Source of the DNA: Sternotherus odoratus
Lineage: Eukaryota; Chordata; Testudines; Kinosternidae
NCBI GenBank assembly: GCA_032164245.1
Contig: JAVMKO010000009.1
Location: 78,811,212 to 78,875,211 of the forward strand
DNA length: 64,000 bases
Direction of reading: 5' to 3'
Shown here: positions 10,780 to 23,639 of the stretch, one piece after another
Layout of the letters: each line of letters begins with the position of its first letter
Numbering within the stretch: the stretch's first letter is position 1
Translations under genes and position numbers: made by a program
The notes under the pieces: model-generated
Seen by the model: only the letters and a program-made list of their open reading frames with translations
Databases searched by the model: none
Told to the model about the DNA's origin: nothing

Positions 10780-11195
10780 AGTATTTATTTATTCTTGTAT
10801 TGCAGGAGCACCTAGGACAGGGATTGTCAACCTTTGGTAAGCCCCCGGTGGTCCGGGGCAGTTTGTTTACTTGTAGCATCTGCAGGTTCAGCCGATTGCG
10901 GCTCCCACTGACCACAGTTCACTTCCCAGGCCAATGGGGGCTGCAGAAAACAGTGGCCACCACATCCCTTGGTTCACGCCACTTCCCACAGCCCCCATTG
11001 GCCTGGGAAGGCGAACCATGGCCAGTGGGAGCCGCGATCGGCTGAACCTGCGGATGCAGCAAGTAAACAAACTGGCCCGGCCCACCCAGGGGTTTATCCT
11101 GTTGGGCCATGTGCCAAAGGTTGCCAATCCCTGACCTAGGAGTTTCACTCATGGGCCAGGCCCCAATCACGCTGCGCATCATACAAACAGACCAC
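10780..11195 (+). repeat. Ancient amniote repeat interrupted by the hAT at 10818
   Basis: Removing 10818-11133 and one target copy joins 'tattgcaggagcacctagga' to 'gtttcactcatgggccaggccccaatcacgctgcgcatcatacaaacag'. That is the order of the same ancient repeat seen at 16733 and 35722. It gives the relative age: the host repeat came first. Confidence 0.65.
10818..11133. mobile_element. hAT MITE, foldback type, with perfect 8-bp TSD
   Basis: Ends CAGGGATTGTCAACCTTTGG (10818-10837) and CCAAAGGTTGCCAATCCCTG (11114-11133) are inverted repeats. They are bracketed by ACCTAGGA at 10810-10817 and 11134-11141, an exact 8-bp duplication that is diagnostic of hAT transposition. Much of the 316 bp is itself inverted: 'cagccgattgcggctcccactg' against 'cagtgggagccgcgatcggctg', and 'ggccaatgggggctg' against 'cagcccccattggcc'. 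No coding capacity. Confidence 0.92.
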
Positions 11196-11920
11196 ACACA
11201 TGGTGACTCAAATAGTTTACAATGATACGCTGAGAATTTGACCTCCCCCCCTTGGCTGGATCTTAAATGAAGAAAATATTATTTATATTAAACAAAAAGA
11301 GAACAATTAGATTGACAACTAGATTGTCAGGGTTTTACCTGATGCACTGTGAGAGAGCAGAGATGGTACAGCAAACACCCCTCTTGCAATGAGACTTATA
11401 TTGGAAATGCCGACAAGACACCTATGTTTGCAGACGGCACCAGGCACTTCTTTAAAACCTTTTTATGAATGTTAATTGGTTATGTGAAGAGTTTTCTTTT
11501 TCCACATGTAGGCAACCTGTGACATAGCCCCAGTAATATAATTTAACAAAGACATGAAAACACAGGCTGCTTATGTGAGTAATAGAAGGGCAGGCATTTC
11601 TGCAAACACTGGGGCAGTTTTATTTTCAAAGTTTAATCAATAATAAGCTCTTTGATATTGCTATGTACATGTACTCGGAGAACAGCATTTCCTTAGGATG
11701 ACAGCTAAGCAACTTTCCCACGGTTTTATGTCTATGTTTGGGTTTTAATCAGTCTGCTTGGGGGATTGTCATGAACTTCAGTACTACAGAAAATAGATAG
11801 AAGGCGAGCCACAAAATGGTCATGCACTTAGGGTAGTAATTGAACATCCCTCCCGCAGATAGCCCACCATATTCTGGCTTTTGCAAATTGGAGCAGTGGT
11901 GAAATTCACGGTCACGTCAC
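11196..11920. other. Intergenic, nothing recognised
   Basis: AT-rich unique DNA without gene or repeat signals that I can name. Confidence 0.55.
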
Positions 11921-12184
11921 TAAGGCCTGGGCTATACTGTGGGGGGCTGGGGTGTCAACCTTAAATACGCAACTTCAGCTACGCAAACAGCATAGCTGGA
12001 GTCGGCGTATCTTAGGGCGACTTACCTGGCCGTCCACACAGTGGCGAGTCAACTGCTGCTGCAGGAGTCGAAAGGGAGCCTGCTCGGGAATCGATTTATC
12101 GTGTCTACAGTAGACACGATAAATCAATCCCTGATAGATCGATCACTGCCTGCAGAGCTGGTGGGTAGTGAAGATGTACCCTTA
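11921..12184. mobile_element. TIR MITE (GGCC..GTCTACAC type) copy A
   Basis: Bounded by TAAGG on the left and CCTTA on the right. It contains 'acttcagctacgcaaacagcatagctggagtcggcgta' and an internal perfect palindrome at 12093-12125. Same family as 32884-33140, which carries the shared words in the opposite order and orientation. The superfamily is unresolved. Confidence 0.7.
12093..12125. repeat. Perfect 16-bp-arm palindrome inside MITE copy A
   Basis: GATTTATCGTGTCTAC at 12093-12108 and its exact complement at 12110-12125, separated by one base. It would extrude as a cruciform or fold as a tight RNA hairpin. Confidence 0.95.
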
Positions 12185-15100
12185 ATTCCCATTTACTACA
12201 AGCCCTAATAGCTCATGCCAGAGAGGGATTTGATGGGTTAATTGCTGCATGGGCCTTATGCACAGGAGTGACTCACCCTCAGTGACAGCAGGCAACTTAT
12301 AGGTAGGGCACCATGTTGCAATGCAGCACCTCAGCTTATAGGCTACTTTGTAGCCTGAAAGAGTAACTGATGAAGGTACCTTCCACCTGGGATGTCATAC
12401 TAGGACTGGATTTACAGATTCCTTGCCTCTGCCTTCAGATCTTCCCTATAACCCAGTCTTTTTAGGGCTCTCCTGGATCCCCTCTCAGTGGCACCCAGGG
12501 AGTGCGGGGAATCACCTGAGCAGCCAGCCCATGCGGCACTCTCCCCAGCCCCACACAGCCCACCGCAGAGGCTTTGTGGGGTCTCCGTGCAATGGGGAGA
12601 TGTCCCTTTCTCTAGGAACACTTTTGTTGCTGTTGTTTGTTCAGAACTATACCAATCCAGAGAGCTGACCCTTGATGCAGTTAATCTTTAGCAGGTCACT
12701 AGCACCGAAGAACACATTTCCTGCAGTGCCGATAAGAAAGTCCTAGATAACAAAATACAAAAATGGATTTGTCCTCTACATCGGCCAAATCTGCACAGAA
12801 GCTGGGCTGGCTCCACAAACTAGATCTCTCGGAGCCTGCTCAGGGTAGAAGACAAGATGATTTATTAAATCTGGCACTGTGAGGGCACACAGTATCATCT
12901 CGACGATAACCTACGGCAGGGAACTCTCTCACAGACAAAGCCTAGTCAGTAGTAGGCATTTGGAAGACAAGAAAACAGAGGCATTTCAGGTAACTTGACC
13001 TGAATGTAATGAACTGCTATTAACATTCATACCCTCCCACTGATGTTAATGGAAGCTCTATGCATGGCGCCATTGCGGGATATGGCCCTAAAGACATAAG
13101 GTCTGGTTCTGCTCTCAGTTTATAAAGTAGCTTCACTGAAGGCAATGGAATTACATCAATAGACAATCAGTGTGAAATCGGTCTCCCCTTGGCATGTGCT
13201 TATCTCTCTTTAATTCTAATAAGAGTAAAGAGAAAAGTGAACGAGACTACAAAGCTTTAGTTACTGTAGTTGCTTTAACTTTCATCAAGAATATATTGTT
13301 GCAATTCCCAGTTGCTGGACTTCTAAGACATTGCTTTAGGTTTTCATAAAGCTGGGGGGACAGACAAGATTCAAAATAATCCACTCAGGATAGCAAAGGA
13401 AAACTTCAGTTTAGTTAAAAGAACCTAGGGTCCCTTACGAAAAATGAGTAAATCACCAATTACTTGGGATACCTTTGCTCATGTTGAATCGCACCTGACA
13501 CATTGATTAGTGCTAAGAGGGCCACCTAGTGGAATATGGTACTGCTCAAATGTGAACAGGGATATCACAGTCTGCCCCCCAGGTGCTGCTCCGTAATCAA
13601 AACTCCATTAAATGAGACCCATCATTTGTAGCAAAAGACATTCTCTGCTGCATTACAATGCGTTGGAAAGGCTGGAGCCTAAGTTTTAAAGGTTAATTGG
13701 ATCCCACAAGGAAGAATTAAGCTGTTTTCTGTCTTTTTAAAAGAGCCTTTATAGTTATTGTCATCTCTACTTTATTTCTGCACAGGGCAACCAAAATACA
13801 GAATATTTTTCACATTTTAATGTTTTTAAATGAATGGATTTAATGAATAATGTACAGATTTTGATTTATCTGTAATGTACATACTGTAGTCTCACTGCAT
13901 GATAATTTACACACCAGCTCTTCATATATGTGCATATGAGCTTGACTATTAATCTTTATTTCTGCTTAACTATGTGCTAACATTGTTCATTACTCCGGTG
14001 TTAAAGGAGAATTTCATTTTTAGACGCTTACCTCGTGTTTGGCAAATAGTAGCCTAAGGCACTGCTATTCAAGAACAGTTGGGCGGGGTGGGGGGAGGTT
14101 GAAGTTCTAGCCAACTAGGTTTTTCAAACTCCCATGGTTCACCAGCTGTGAAACTCTACTCTTGATTGAGGAATATAAAAAATCTGCTCCCTTTCCCACT
14201 GAGCAGGGATGTTTGCCATTGGGTACGTGAAAACATGAGTCCTCGTATCCATGTATGGAAAGTAGACAAGTGACCTGACTCCCTGACAAGAGAAAAATCA
14301 CTTCCACACACCAGAGAGAGAACTCTCAGAGCCTGTCTAACCCTGCTAGCACAGACAGATCACTTGATGGAACATGCAGTTTGTGATAATAGATTTAGAT
14401 CATGGCTGATGACGGCCTTTTCAGGAGTCTGCCTTATGATTTCCCATTACACACCTTCCCCAATTTCTTCCATCGGCCAAGCCTTGCTTCTGTGCAGCAC
14501 ACAAAGAGAGGAGAATAGCCTGCAGATTGGGAAAATCATCTTTCTCCTTTACTCCATCTTAAAGCTGAGTTGATTTTTTTTTTTGGAGGGGGATAGATGG
14601 GAATTAAATTCTTAGTTCGCCCCACCCTACTCCAGCACCTCCAATTTCCTCTCACATCCCTCTGTGTGTGCACACAAGGGCAGAAGGAGGGGCCGGGGTA
14701 TATGTACTGTTTCTCTAAATCTATAGCAAGAACCCAGGCCAGAGGAAGCTTGGGGAAGTTCTAGGCAGAGGCAAAGATAGAGTAACTTCAAGACTCATAC
14801 TGTTTTACCCATTCTAATACAGTTCAGTGTCAAATGAAAGCAACTTTCTGTAGATCCTTTACTGTTGCCATAGGGGAATTTTAATGGGAGTCAAACACCT
14901 GTTTCCTCTAGGTGCCTATGTACATCCCAGCTCTAGTGGTTTATTTTGTATTTAGTGAGATGTGTGTTGTTATTTATCATCATCATTATGGTAACTCCCA
15001 ATGGTCCCAATCAAGTCAAAGAGAAAATTTGTCCTGCACCATATAATAGATTTTGATGATGCTTAAATACAAGGTACAGAAGTTGTATATCAGGGATAGC

Positions 15101-16732
15101 CTCCTAATGAAGAGCCTTTATAAAGAGAAAGCTACCACATTCCGTCTGGGTAGCCAATACAATAGAAAAGCTACACACATAATTCTATGCATACTGCTAA
15201 TGTAAACCCGTCCTTGCTTGGCATATACAGACTCCTGAAACCAGCCTATCATCTTGTGACCAGGCAGAATGCCATCCCAACAGATGAGCCCAAGTAGGCA
15301 GCCAAGGTATCATGTAGGATCATCAAGTGTATTTATTTGTTAAGGTCGTGGCTCCTGGAAAGCCAAATGGCGAGGGGAACCTGTTTCCCATATGTTTACT
15401 GGGTTGACCATAACTGCTCCAGCTCTGATCTGAATGAATGTCAAAAATAAAATAAAAAATAGTTCCCACAGCTCTTGTGTTAACACCAGGGAACTCATTA
15501 TGTAGTTATCAGTAACTGAATAAGGGAATGACCAATGAAAAGAGCTAGTGGGGTGGGAGAAGATGAGACGTCTTGATGCACTGAACATTTTCTCCTGCAA
15601 TTTAAAGGAAACAACACGGTAACACAAGGGAATTACATGGCTTGAAAGTAGGGATGGTAGCAAAGAGGGGGAATAGAGGGAAAGGAGTCCTAAAATTTCT
15701 CCATATAAACTCCACTCTCTGTACTGATCACGTGCGTATTAAAATTCTTCCCTCCACACCCTTTGATCTCTTCAGAAATAGTCAGCCAGTGCCAAAATGC
15801 TCTTTTTTAAAGGTTGTATGGGATGGGTCATTTTTGAATAGCTAGTTCAAAATGCTGACATCTTTACTGATGAGAGCCCTATGGAATGAACAAGTCAGCA
15901 CAGAAACATACAGTCACTTAATATATGGAGGCAAATCCTGCCCCAGATGCTCCCCTCTGTGTATGGAGAACTCTGCATCCAGCAGAACCAAATACATTTC
16001 TGCCATGGGGGGCACACAGCCTTGTGGGAGAATCCCTCCCCAGTAAACATGAGCCCTTCTCAGGTTGCTTGCCGGAAAGAGAATTTGCCCTATTACAGCT
16101 AAGTGCAAGGAGCTCCATTTTTTCAGGGATATTAACATCAACAAAGCTGAGGAAATATACATTGCCCTAGTCAGTAAAACTCCTACACTGCAGTATTTTC
16201 CCCATTTCAATAATCGGTGATTGCATTTCAATCCCCTCTACCGTCACTCAAAACCAAATCAGGATATATTGCAAGTCAGGTCTCTGGTGCAATCCAATAT
16301 GGAAGGACAGTGGAATCTCATTTGGCAAAGAGGGGCGCATAGCCTTCTTTTGTCCACACGAGAGGAGGATAAAAAACTTCATTAGAATGTGTGTGCAAGT
16401 GTCACAATAGTCTCCATTATGTTACCTGTTCCGGGCTTTAATTTATATTCCCCATTCCGGGGGCTCAATACAGACCTTGCTGCAGTAGGACACACTGGTG
16501 GGATCCTGGATGGCAAATTTCTCGTGGAGCCGGTGAGGAGACACATTCTTTACAGGCAGCTAATGCAACCCTTGTAAATGGAGCAGCACGGAAGGAAGGT
16601 GTAATCTTTTAGGGAAACTAATACTGCCAGGATAATGAGCTTGAAGCATAGCAAGTGCTGGAGCCGTTCTGGACCCCTGCACACGGAAGCAAGAGGAGAG
16701 GGGTTAATTCTCCTTAGGGTCTCTCCCTTATT
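12185..16732. other. Long intergenic stretch, no gene
   Basis: 4.5 kb without a convincing frame. Weak fragments of dispersed words occur around 13.03-13.18 kb ('gttaatggaagctctatgc'). 13740-14030 is AT-rich, repeat-free and carries several TTTAATGAATAATG-like and TATTAATC-like homeodomain words, a candidate regulatory block. An (A/T)-rich T10 run is at about 14573-14583. Confidence 0.5.
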
Positions 16733-16855
16733 AGTTCTCACTTGTATTGTGGTAATGCCTTGGAGCCCCCATCAAGAATCAGGGTGCCATTGCGCATGGT
16801 GCTCTACAAAAATATCCTTGCACACATCGACAGGCAAAAGCACAAAAGGAGCCTT
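16733..16855 (+). repeat. Ancient amniote interspersed repeat
   Basis: 'tattgtggtaatgccttggagccccc...gaatcagggtgccattgcgcatggtgctctacaaaaata' follows the same dispersed consensus as 10780, 35722 and 38371. Plus orientation. The family class is uncertain to me. Confidence 0.6.
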
Positions 16856-18546
16856 CTAAATTTGATAAATTGGTGACGGACACTGCAATCCTCAGGATGT
16901 TTTCAATCAGTAGTCAACCAAATGTCTTTTGCATCAGTAAGCAAATAGTTTGTTAATATCTCCCTGGCTACCAGAGAACAGTTCAACGATATTTGACTAC
17001 GCACAAACATATCTATTTTTTTTTTTACAGGTGGACTGGCTGCACGGATTTCAGCTAAACCACACACTGAACTCTGCACGCAGTATTCATTACCAAAGGG
17101 ATCAGGCTACATTGGTGTGTGGTCCATTCTAACTAGTTGTTTCCATACTTAATCTAGGGCATGGGAATTGCCTCAACCTACTCCACTTATGCTGATGTTC
17201 CTCCTAGCTCAGTATTTGGAACCCAGCGTTCTGCACTGAACAGTTCCACTCGGCACATTCTCTACTGGCACATTTGGCTACTCAGTGGCACACTCGGGAT
17301 TTGCACATTGAGGTGGGCTGCATCAAGTGCACTTATCTAAACATGTAACGTCTGATTCAGGAGGCGAGTTATGAAATTCAAGTGATTTCATACGTTGAGC
17401 AGAAGTGGCAGACACACAAATCGGATCTTAATTTGGGTACAAGTACTTTTTTCTGACTGCTGCCTTGGGGGGGGGGGGAATCGCTTCCCTTTCATTAACA
17501 GGATACTATAGACCTGCAGCTATACAATATCCTCTCCACCCCACCCCCCAACACACACAAGCAAATAGGCAAGAAGAGAAAATATTGCCCCCCCAAACAC
17601 TAAATAGATTTCACATTACATCCCACACCCCTTCTCCCTTCCTCTGCCTGCCTTTTGCCCCTAGTTCTTAGTCTTAATATAAATGCAGGTTATCCCCTAT
17701 TAATTCAGTTTAGCTGGTTGAGGTCAAAGGTCAGTCTTGACCAGCAAATCAAAATAAAAGCGGTGAACCTGAGCCTTTACTAGGGAAAAGGTTGTAGTTA
17801 AGTCAGGATCCACTAACATGCATTAGTGAACCCTGACCCGACCTTGTACTCTTCTCTTAATATAGGTAAACACTCTATGTTCTCTACTTAAGCCTGTACA
17901 TTGTTAGGGTCAGAGACCTGCCTCTCAGTAGCACATACTTGTCGACAACGATCAATTATTTTATATTCTCTAGGAAGTAATAGATGAGAGACTTCTTAGG
18001 GCACTTATCATGTCATAGGAAGCAGTGCCAGCAATCCACAAGGTGATACACTTTCTTTTGACCCAGTGCTTAATGATATCCCAGCAGGGTGTTAGGGTGA
18101 ATTGTGTTACTACAAGTGCTGTATTTCAGATCAGACCTGAAAGATCTCCTGGCTTCTTTGTTTCACAATAATGGTGAGTTAGTTCTGGTATCCTGGCAAA
18201 ATTCCAATTAGGTAATTACATTCTGCCTCCTGAAATTCCCCCTTCACCTTCTGTCCTAGAATATTTTATGATGCTGTTATGACCGCTTTAAAAAGCTTAC
18301 TTCATTTTACTCCAGGAAGGGCTCTGTTCGAGTGGTGAGTGAAATGTCCCCTGTATGCATATGTCTAAACGATCAAAAGATTTTCAATCACGTCTCCAGA
18401 TTTAGATATCTAAAAGTCGACATCTACATTTTTGCACACTTGCTTTTGAGGGCCAGGTTTTTGCATACAAACAGACTGAACTCCAGGTGTGAAAACTGGG
18501 CCGAATTCTGCTCACTCCTTGAAGTCAAGGTGACTGCTTGCATGAG
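16856..18546. other. Intergenic, no gene
   Basis: Contains a G10 run at about 17467-17477 and a T10 run near 17018. Nothing else recognised. Confidence 0.5.
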
Positions 18547-18836
18547 TAATGTTATGTTTACACTAGAGAGCTTAGAGCGGCACATCTACCAATGCAGCTG
18601 TAAGAGCTCTCAAGTAGCTGATGTATGCTAATGGGAGAGAACTCTCCCTCTAACACAATTAAACCACCCCCAAGGAGCAACAGTAGCTATGTCGGTAGGA
18701 GAAGCTTTCTCCCACCGACATAGCACTGGCCAGACCAATGCATTTGTCAGTGTAATTTATGTCACTCAGAGGGGTGTTTTTTCAACCCCCCAAGTTGAAC
18801 CCTAATGACATAAGCGGTAGTGTAGACATAGCCTTA
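18547..18836. mobile_element. TIR MITE (CTATGTCTACACTA type)
   Basis: The left end TAATGTTATGTTTACACTA (18547-18565) is the imperfect complement of the right end TAGTGTAGACATAGCCTTA (18818-18836). The interior hairpin CTATGTCGGTAGGAGAA / TTCTCCCACCGACATAG (about 18689-18724) is also typical of the family. It has no coding capacity. Confidence 0.75.
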
Positions 18837-19019
18837 GGCAAGCAATATCCAAAACCATATTTGAGCTAGCGCAGTTTGTGCACCTATAGTGGTTTAATCA
18901 TGTGTTACCAGACAAGAAACAAACAACTCTTAGGTGTGCAAATGTGAAGACTGTTTCAGAAACTATGTTTACAATTGCTCTAAAAGGAATTCCAGAGTTT
19001 ATAATCTAAATGAGGCTAA

Positions 19020-19140
19020 TCCCGAGGATGACAGGAGCCTACGATGTGGGAGACCTGGGTTCAAGTCCTGTGCTCTACCACACACTTCCGGTGTGACCTT
19101 GGGCAAGCCACTTAATCGCCCAATTTTCCATGTCTAAAAC
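19020..19140 (+). mobile_element. MIR-like (CORE) SINE fragment
   Basis: 'gagacctgggttcaagtcctg' followed by 'tgtgaccttgggcaagccacttaa' and '..ttttcc' is the MIR core and 3' segment. The tRNA-like box B word GGTTCAAGTCC is present. Plus orientation. Confidence 0.8.
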
Positions 19141-20092
19141 CTTAAACAGGTGCTGTGGGATGTTCTCCACTGATATTTTAGATTACATTAAAGATGTGAT
19201 ACAGTAAAGATTGTGAAGATCTCAGTATTGGAGCCCCTATAAGTACCTAAGAGATCGATTTATCAAGAATCTTTGGATTTGGAAAGGAATGAGTCTATGT
19301 ACATAAGAATTGCTGCTATTATGATATACAAGTGATATGGAGCATTCAAATTCTATAAAGAAGCCAGAATGGGAGTTCCTTTTCCATGCATAAAATATAT
19401 TGGGTAATATATATGCAAGGTGAGCAAAAAACACATTTGTGTTTGTGCCTTATGTGTTGAATAAATTAATCATATTCATCCCTGGACAAGTGTAATGCTG
19501 CAAATGTCAATGTCTGCAGGGTCTATCTGCCATATAAATGCCAATCAGATACATTTACACTTCTAAGGAGAAGAGTTAGCTTGTCCCTTTGACTTTTCAT
19601 GTTGCTTTCAACATTTGTTTGAAATTTCTCATCTAATTTCAGTTTGTGCACTAGGATTCTGATCCCAAGTCAATGGAGACCAGCGTAAAGATTTCTGATG
19701 ACTTTGACCGTTGACCAACAAATAATCAAATCTGTGCAAGTAACTGTTTTGTGCTCAGTAGAAAGTGGTGGTGTGTCATTTACCCATGTAACACAGAAAT
19801 CAAAATGATGAGGGACCCTTGGTATGAGATTCCCTGTCCCTCTAATTAGTATTGTAGCATCCAAAAAGAACAAACTACATAAAATGCACTAGCGAAGTCA
19901 GTACAAACTAAAATTTCATACTGATAATGACTTATACTGCTCTATATACTATACACTGACATGTAAGTTCTATATCTATATTCCAATTGATTTATTTTAT
20001 AATGATAAGGTAAAAATGAGAACGTAACTAATATTTCAGTACTAGTGTGCGGTGACACTTTTGTCTTTTTAGGTCTGATTTTGTAAGCAAGT
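19141..20092. other. Intergenic, nothing recognised
   Basis: AT-rich, no gene or repeat identified. Confidence 0.5.
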
Positions 20093-20192
20093 GGTTTTCA
20101 ATGCGGCGAAACTTGGGATATGCAACAGAAACCAGACTCCTGAAAAGGGGTATAGTAGTTTGAACAGGTTGAGGACCACTAGTCTGGTCTGC
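20093..20192. mobile_element. hAT MITE remnant (GTGGTTTTCAA ends)
   Basis: The left end AAGTGGTTTTCAA and right end GGTTGAGGACCACTA are inverted, about 100 bp apart. They match the CAGTGGTTCTCAAC type of hAT terminus. Internally deleted; no clear target duplication. Confidence 0.55.
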
Positions 20193-21787
20193 TGAATAGA
20201 CGGCATGCTTCATGACAAACTGTCCAATTGCAAAACAATCACCCAAGACCGACCACACTTTTTAAATTTTCTGCCTAAATTAAATTCCGAAAGAAAATTA
20301 AAGCAAACAAACCAACCGCCCTAATCTCAAAATCTAATTTACTTGAAGAAAGACTTGGTAGAGGGAATTTGTACAGTTCTAACTAAGACCATTTGGTCTG
20401 GTTTTATGTGGATCAGCTTGAGCTCTGAATTTCCTGTGCTTTGTTTGTTGATATTTCTTATCTGAACCTAACTTTTATGTATTTATTTAAGGCTAAATTC
20501 CAACCTTGCCTGACAGTTGGGTGTTTTATGTGAAATAATTCTTTCTAAGATTGGGAGTAGCACTCCAATACATTTAAGCCAACTTTATGATTTTTACTCT
20601 GGGTATTCAGATGTACACTAGTTTGATGGAGCTACTATGGGAAGAGCCACTCAGTTGATGCAAATAAATAAATAAGGCTGAGATCCTTAGCAGGTAGAAA
20701 CAGAACCGCTTTACGTCAGGCCGTGGAGCTATTCGTATTTAAACCAGCTGAGGATCCAGCTCTAGATTTAATGAAGCTGTAGACTGGATTCTGTGCGGGA
20801 AGATTTCGTTTCTAGTGAAACATTGTGTGTGTGCGTGTCTTTGCATTTAAAACATATCTAGAGTGCAATAAATGGACATTAAAATGAAGCTGAGTCAGAA
20901 TGCCTGTGTGCATTTATTTCACTCTCCACTAGGATGGTTACTGTGTGTAAAAGGAGAAAGAGCCCAAGGCTCTAATGAAAGCAAATGAGCGATGCCAATT
21001 TGCGCCAGCAGAGGATCTGTCCAGAAAGTCTACACTGTATAGATTTAAGCATGAAGACTGCAAATGTGCCTTACATTAGAAGCTGTGATGTGACTCTAAG
21101 ATTCTTTTATGAGCTTCACAGTATGTGTATTAATAAAATAACAAACAAACACATCCTGGGCACAGCCTAAACCCCCGTACTTGAGTAAAATGAAGTCTTA
21201 ATAAACAACACATTCCATTAGCTCTCTCTTTTACAGCTAATATACTTCCAGTTCATTAAGCTATTGCACGCAATAACTCCTCCTACAAATAGATCTCATA
21301 ATTCAGTCTTTTCCAGAGTTGCACATTCTTTTAGTCTGCAGACTACATTATCAGAACACATTTGAACAAAAAGCCTTCTGTTTAGTGGGATTTAAGAAAA
21401 GCTATATGAAACACACTGGGTTTTATTTGTCAGAGGTCATTTGGTTGCTTCACTGTTGCTTTCATTCTATTTGTACAACCTCTAAATTATGGTTTATCCA
21501 TGGTTATTCATCCTAAACCACTTCCGATTCATTTCCTTATTTTATCTCAGCCTTTTTGGCTTTTGTGTGTTTGAAAGTATGACCTAATACTATCAACTGT
21601 CCATTCGGAAGTAACCACAGAGACTTTCATAGAGTCCAATCATGTACTCATTTGAAGGGTAATAACTTCCACTGGCATGCAGTGGAAAACCTACACAGTG
21701 AACAGAAGTGGCCATATGCTGTATCCCTTAAGCCAAAAGATGCTCCAGAGCAGAATCCAGCTGTTGGAGGGAGATGATGAATCTTTT
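20193..21787. other. Intergenic, nothing recognised
   Basis: AT-rich unique DNA. A short word at about 20720-20765 ('ttaaaccagctgaggatccagctc') is common in reptile intergenic DNA. Confidence 0.5.
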
Positions 21788-21920
21788 TGGATGTCAAGTA
21801 GGAGGGGATAGCCGTGTTAGTCTGTATCCACAAAAACAACAGGGAGTCCGGTGGCACTTTAAAGACTAACAGATTTATTTGGGTGTAAGCATTTGTGGGT
21901 AAAAATCCCACTTTGGACTC
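21788..21920 (-). mobile_element. Short repeat, GCCGTGTTAGTCTG family, copy 1
   Basis: Plus-strand start 'gatagccgtgttagtctgtatccacaaaaac', then 'ggtggcactttaaagactaacagatttattt'. Read on the minus strand, the far end has a hairpin-like 'gtggga...acccac' followed by an AAATGCTTA word, the degenerate equivalent of the structured core in the copies at 31.85 and 54.9 kb. I infer it is a 3' piece of a Penelope-like element, not proven. Confidence 0.6.
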
Positions 21921-22680
21921 TTCTTGGATATGACAAACACAAAAATCCACCATGGGGCCTACCTCAAATCCCCATCAGACCCTGCCATTCCTGCCTACAG
22001 CATATTCAGAGGAGTACAGTTGAAAAAACACATCAAGAGAAATGAAGAGGGGGCAAACAGGCAGCTTGTGCTTACTCACAAAAGCAAACCTCTTCCAGGC
22101 TTGTATCAAGAAGTGACCAAGCACGGCCTACAAGCTGTTGTCATGCAAGGTCTTTCAAAGAACTCCCAGCCCTTAGCCCACACACCTCCTCTGCATATGC
22201 TCATGATTCATTAGGTGGGTAAGTCTAGCCCCTGTACAGCCCAGTGTATTGCATGCAGTGTGGTAGGATGCATCATTGAGGAAGGCAGGGACAGTGATAA
22301 CAGCATGCTGGAGAAACAAGGAGTAGGACCTGCTTCCGCTGAACAAATTGCCTAACCTGTGAGTTGGGAAAGAAGACTCCACCACCTAGGGAATCATGAG
22401 TAGCTGGAGAAAAGCAGAAGGGAGGGCTTGGAGTTCCTGGAGAGACCTTGCACCGGGATGAGCTGCAGTATATGGTGGAGGGCACCTGGAATGCAGACCA
22501 GAGGCTGAAGAGGTGACCTCCACACTCCAGGGAGTTGTGCTGGCTGTGCAAAGCTGCAAGTCATCAGCTTTTCTTTTGGGACTGACTGAAAGAACCTGGG
22601 TCTTGATTTCTCTGCTTTAGAGATGGGCGGCGAGAAGCTCCTTTGGGTCATGTATGGATCTGAAAGTCACAGGTTGCTGT
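21921..22680. other. Intergenic, nothing recognised
   Basis: Several short open frames here lack any recognisable domain and overlap on both strands. Confidence 0.5.
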
Positions 22681-23205
22681 ATCTTTTTTCAGTCCTGGCA
22701 ACCCCAAGCATTCCTAAATTATGAGTCAGTCCCCTGCCCTCCAAACCAGGTGATTAGTTTAAAAATCATGAGAGTGAACTAATGAAACATGTTGGGGTTT
22801 TTTAGGATCATAGAATCTCAGAGTTGGAAGGGACCTCAGGACATCATCTAGTCCAACCCCCTGCTCAAAGCAGGACCAATCCCCAACTAAATCATCCAAC
22901 AGATTTTTTCCCCATATCCCTAAATGGCCCCCTCAAGGACTGAACTCACATTGAGTCTAGCAGGCCAGTGTGCAAACCACCCTACCCCTAACCTTATCCC
23001 TCCCCCTTTCATTTGCCTTTTAGTTTTTAAGGCTTCAGGGGGTCACACATTCGAGCTTTGCTCTGCAAACAGGAGGGCTGGAAACATTTCTTTCTTAATG
23101 TAAAACGGAGAATCTCACATAATCCCATCACTCCAGCAGCTGGGGCTTGAAGAGAAACATCAAATATGGCGAGATCTTGCAGAGTTGGTGGCATTGGCTT
23201 TTTTT
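22681..23205. repeat. Unnamed reptile repeat split by a SINE
   Basis: The flanks of the SINE at 22805-22992 ('accaggtgattagtttaaaaatcatgagagtg' before; 'atcacataatcccatcactccagcagctgggg...cagagttggtggcat' after) look like two halves of one dispersed sequence. Family unknown; confidence is modest. Confidence 0.35.
22805..22992 (-). mobile_element. tRNA(Lys)-type SINE with CR1 tail, reverse
   Basis: The CR1-like tail 'gatcatagaatctcagagttggaagggacctcag' runs into 'aaatggccccctcaaggactgaactcac' and the tRNA-like head 'tagcaggccagtgtgcaaaccac'. This is the tortoise pol III/SINE layout read backwards. Confidence 0.85.
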
Positions 23206-23639
23206 TTGGTCAGATCTAACAAAGACCATTGGCTACACGTGCATGTTTTGAAGAGGTTATGCAGCTGAAGAGCACACACATTTCTAAGTGTATGGACTGA
23301 ACTCATGGCCAAGTCTAATGATTAGTTATAAACCAGCCTCCCCGTAGCCAAGCATGCTTGCTGCAAGCCAGCTCCAATAGATCCCAAAAATATACAAATC
23401 AAGGGTCAGAGGAACTCACGAGGTTCAGAGTTTCAATGCTTATCAGACCTCACCAGGCTATGAAATCCTTCTGTACTCAGTGCTGTGTCCCTGAAGTACA
23501 GGCCTGCTATCCCGCTCTCGCATATTTGATGGATGGACTATTTGGCCCCATTTTGTTTACTGGCGAATTAAATCTAGTTGTGCCTAGTGTGCATCACCTA
23601 AGGCCACCTGCTGTAAATCATAGGAGAATCTAGACATGG

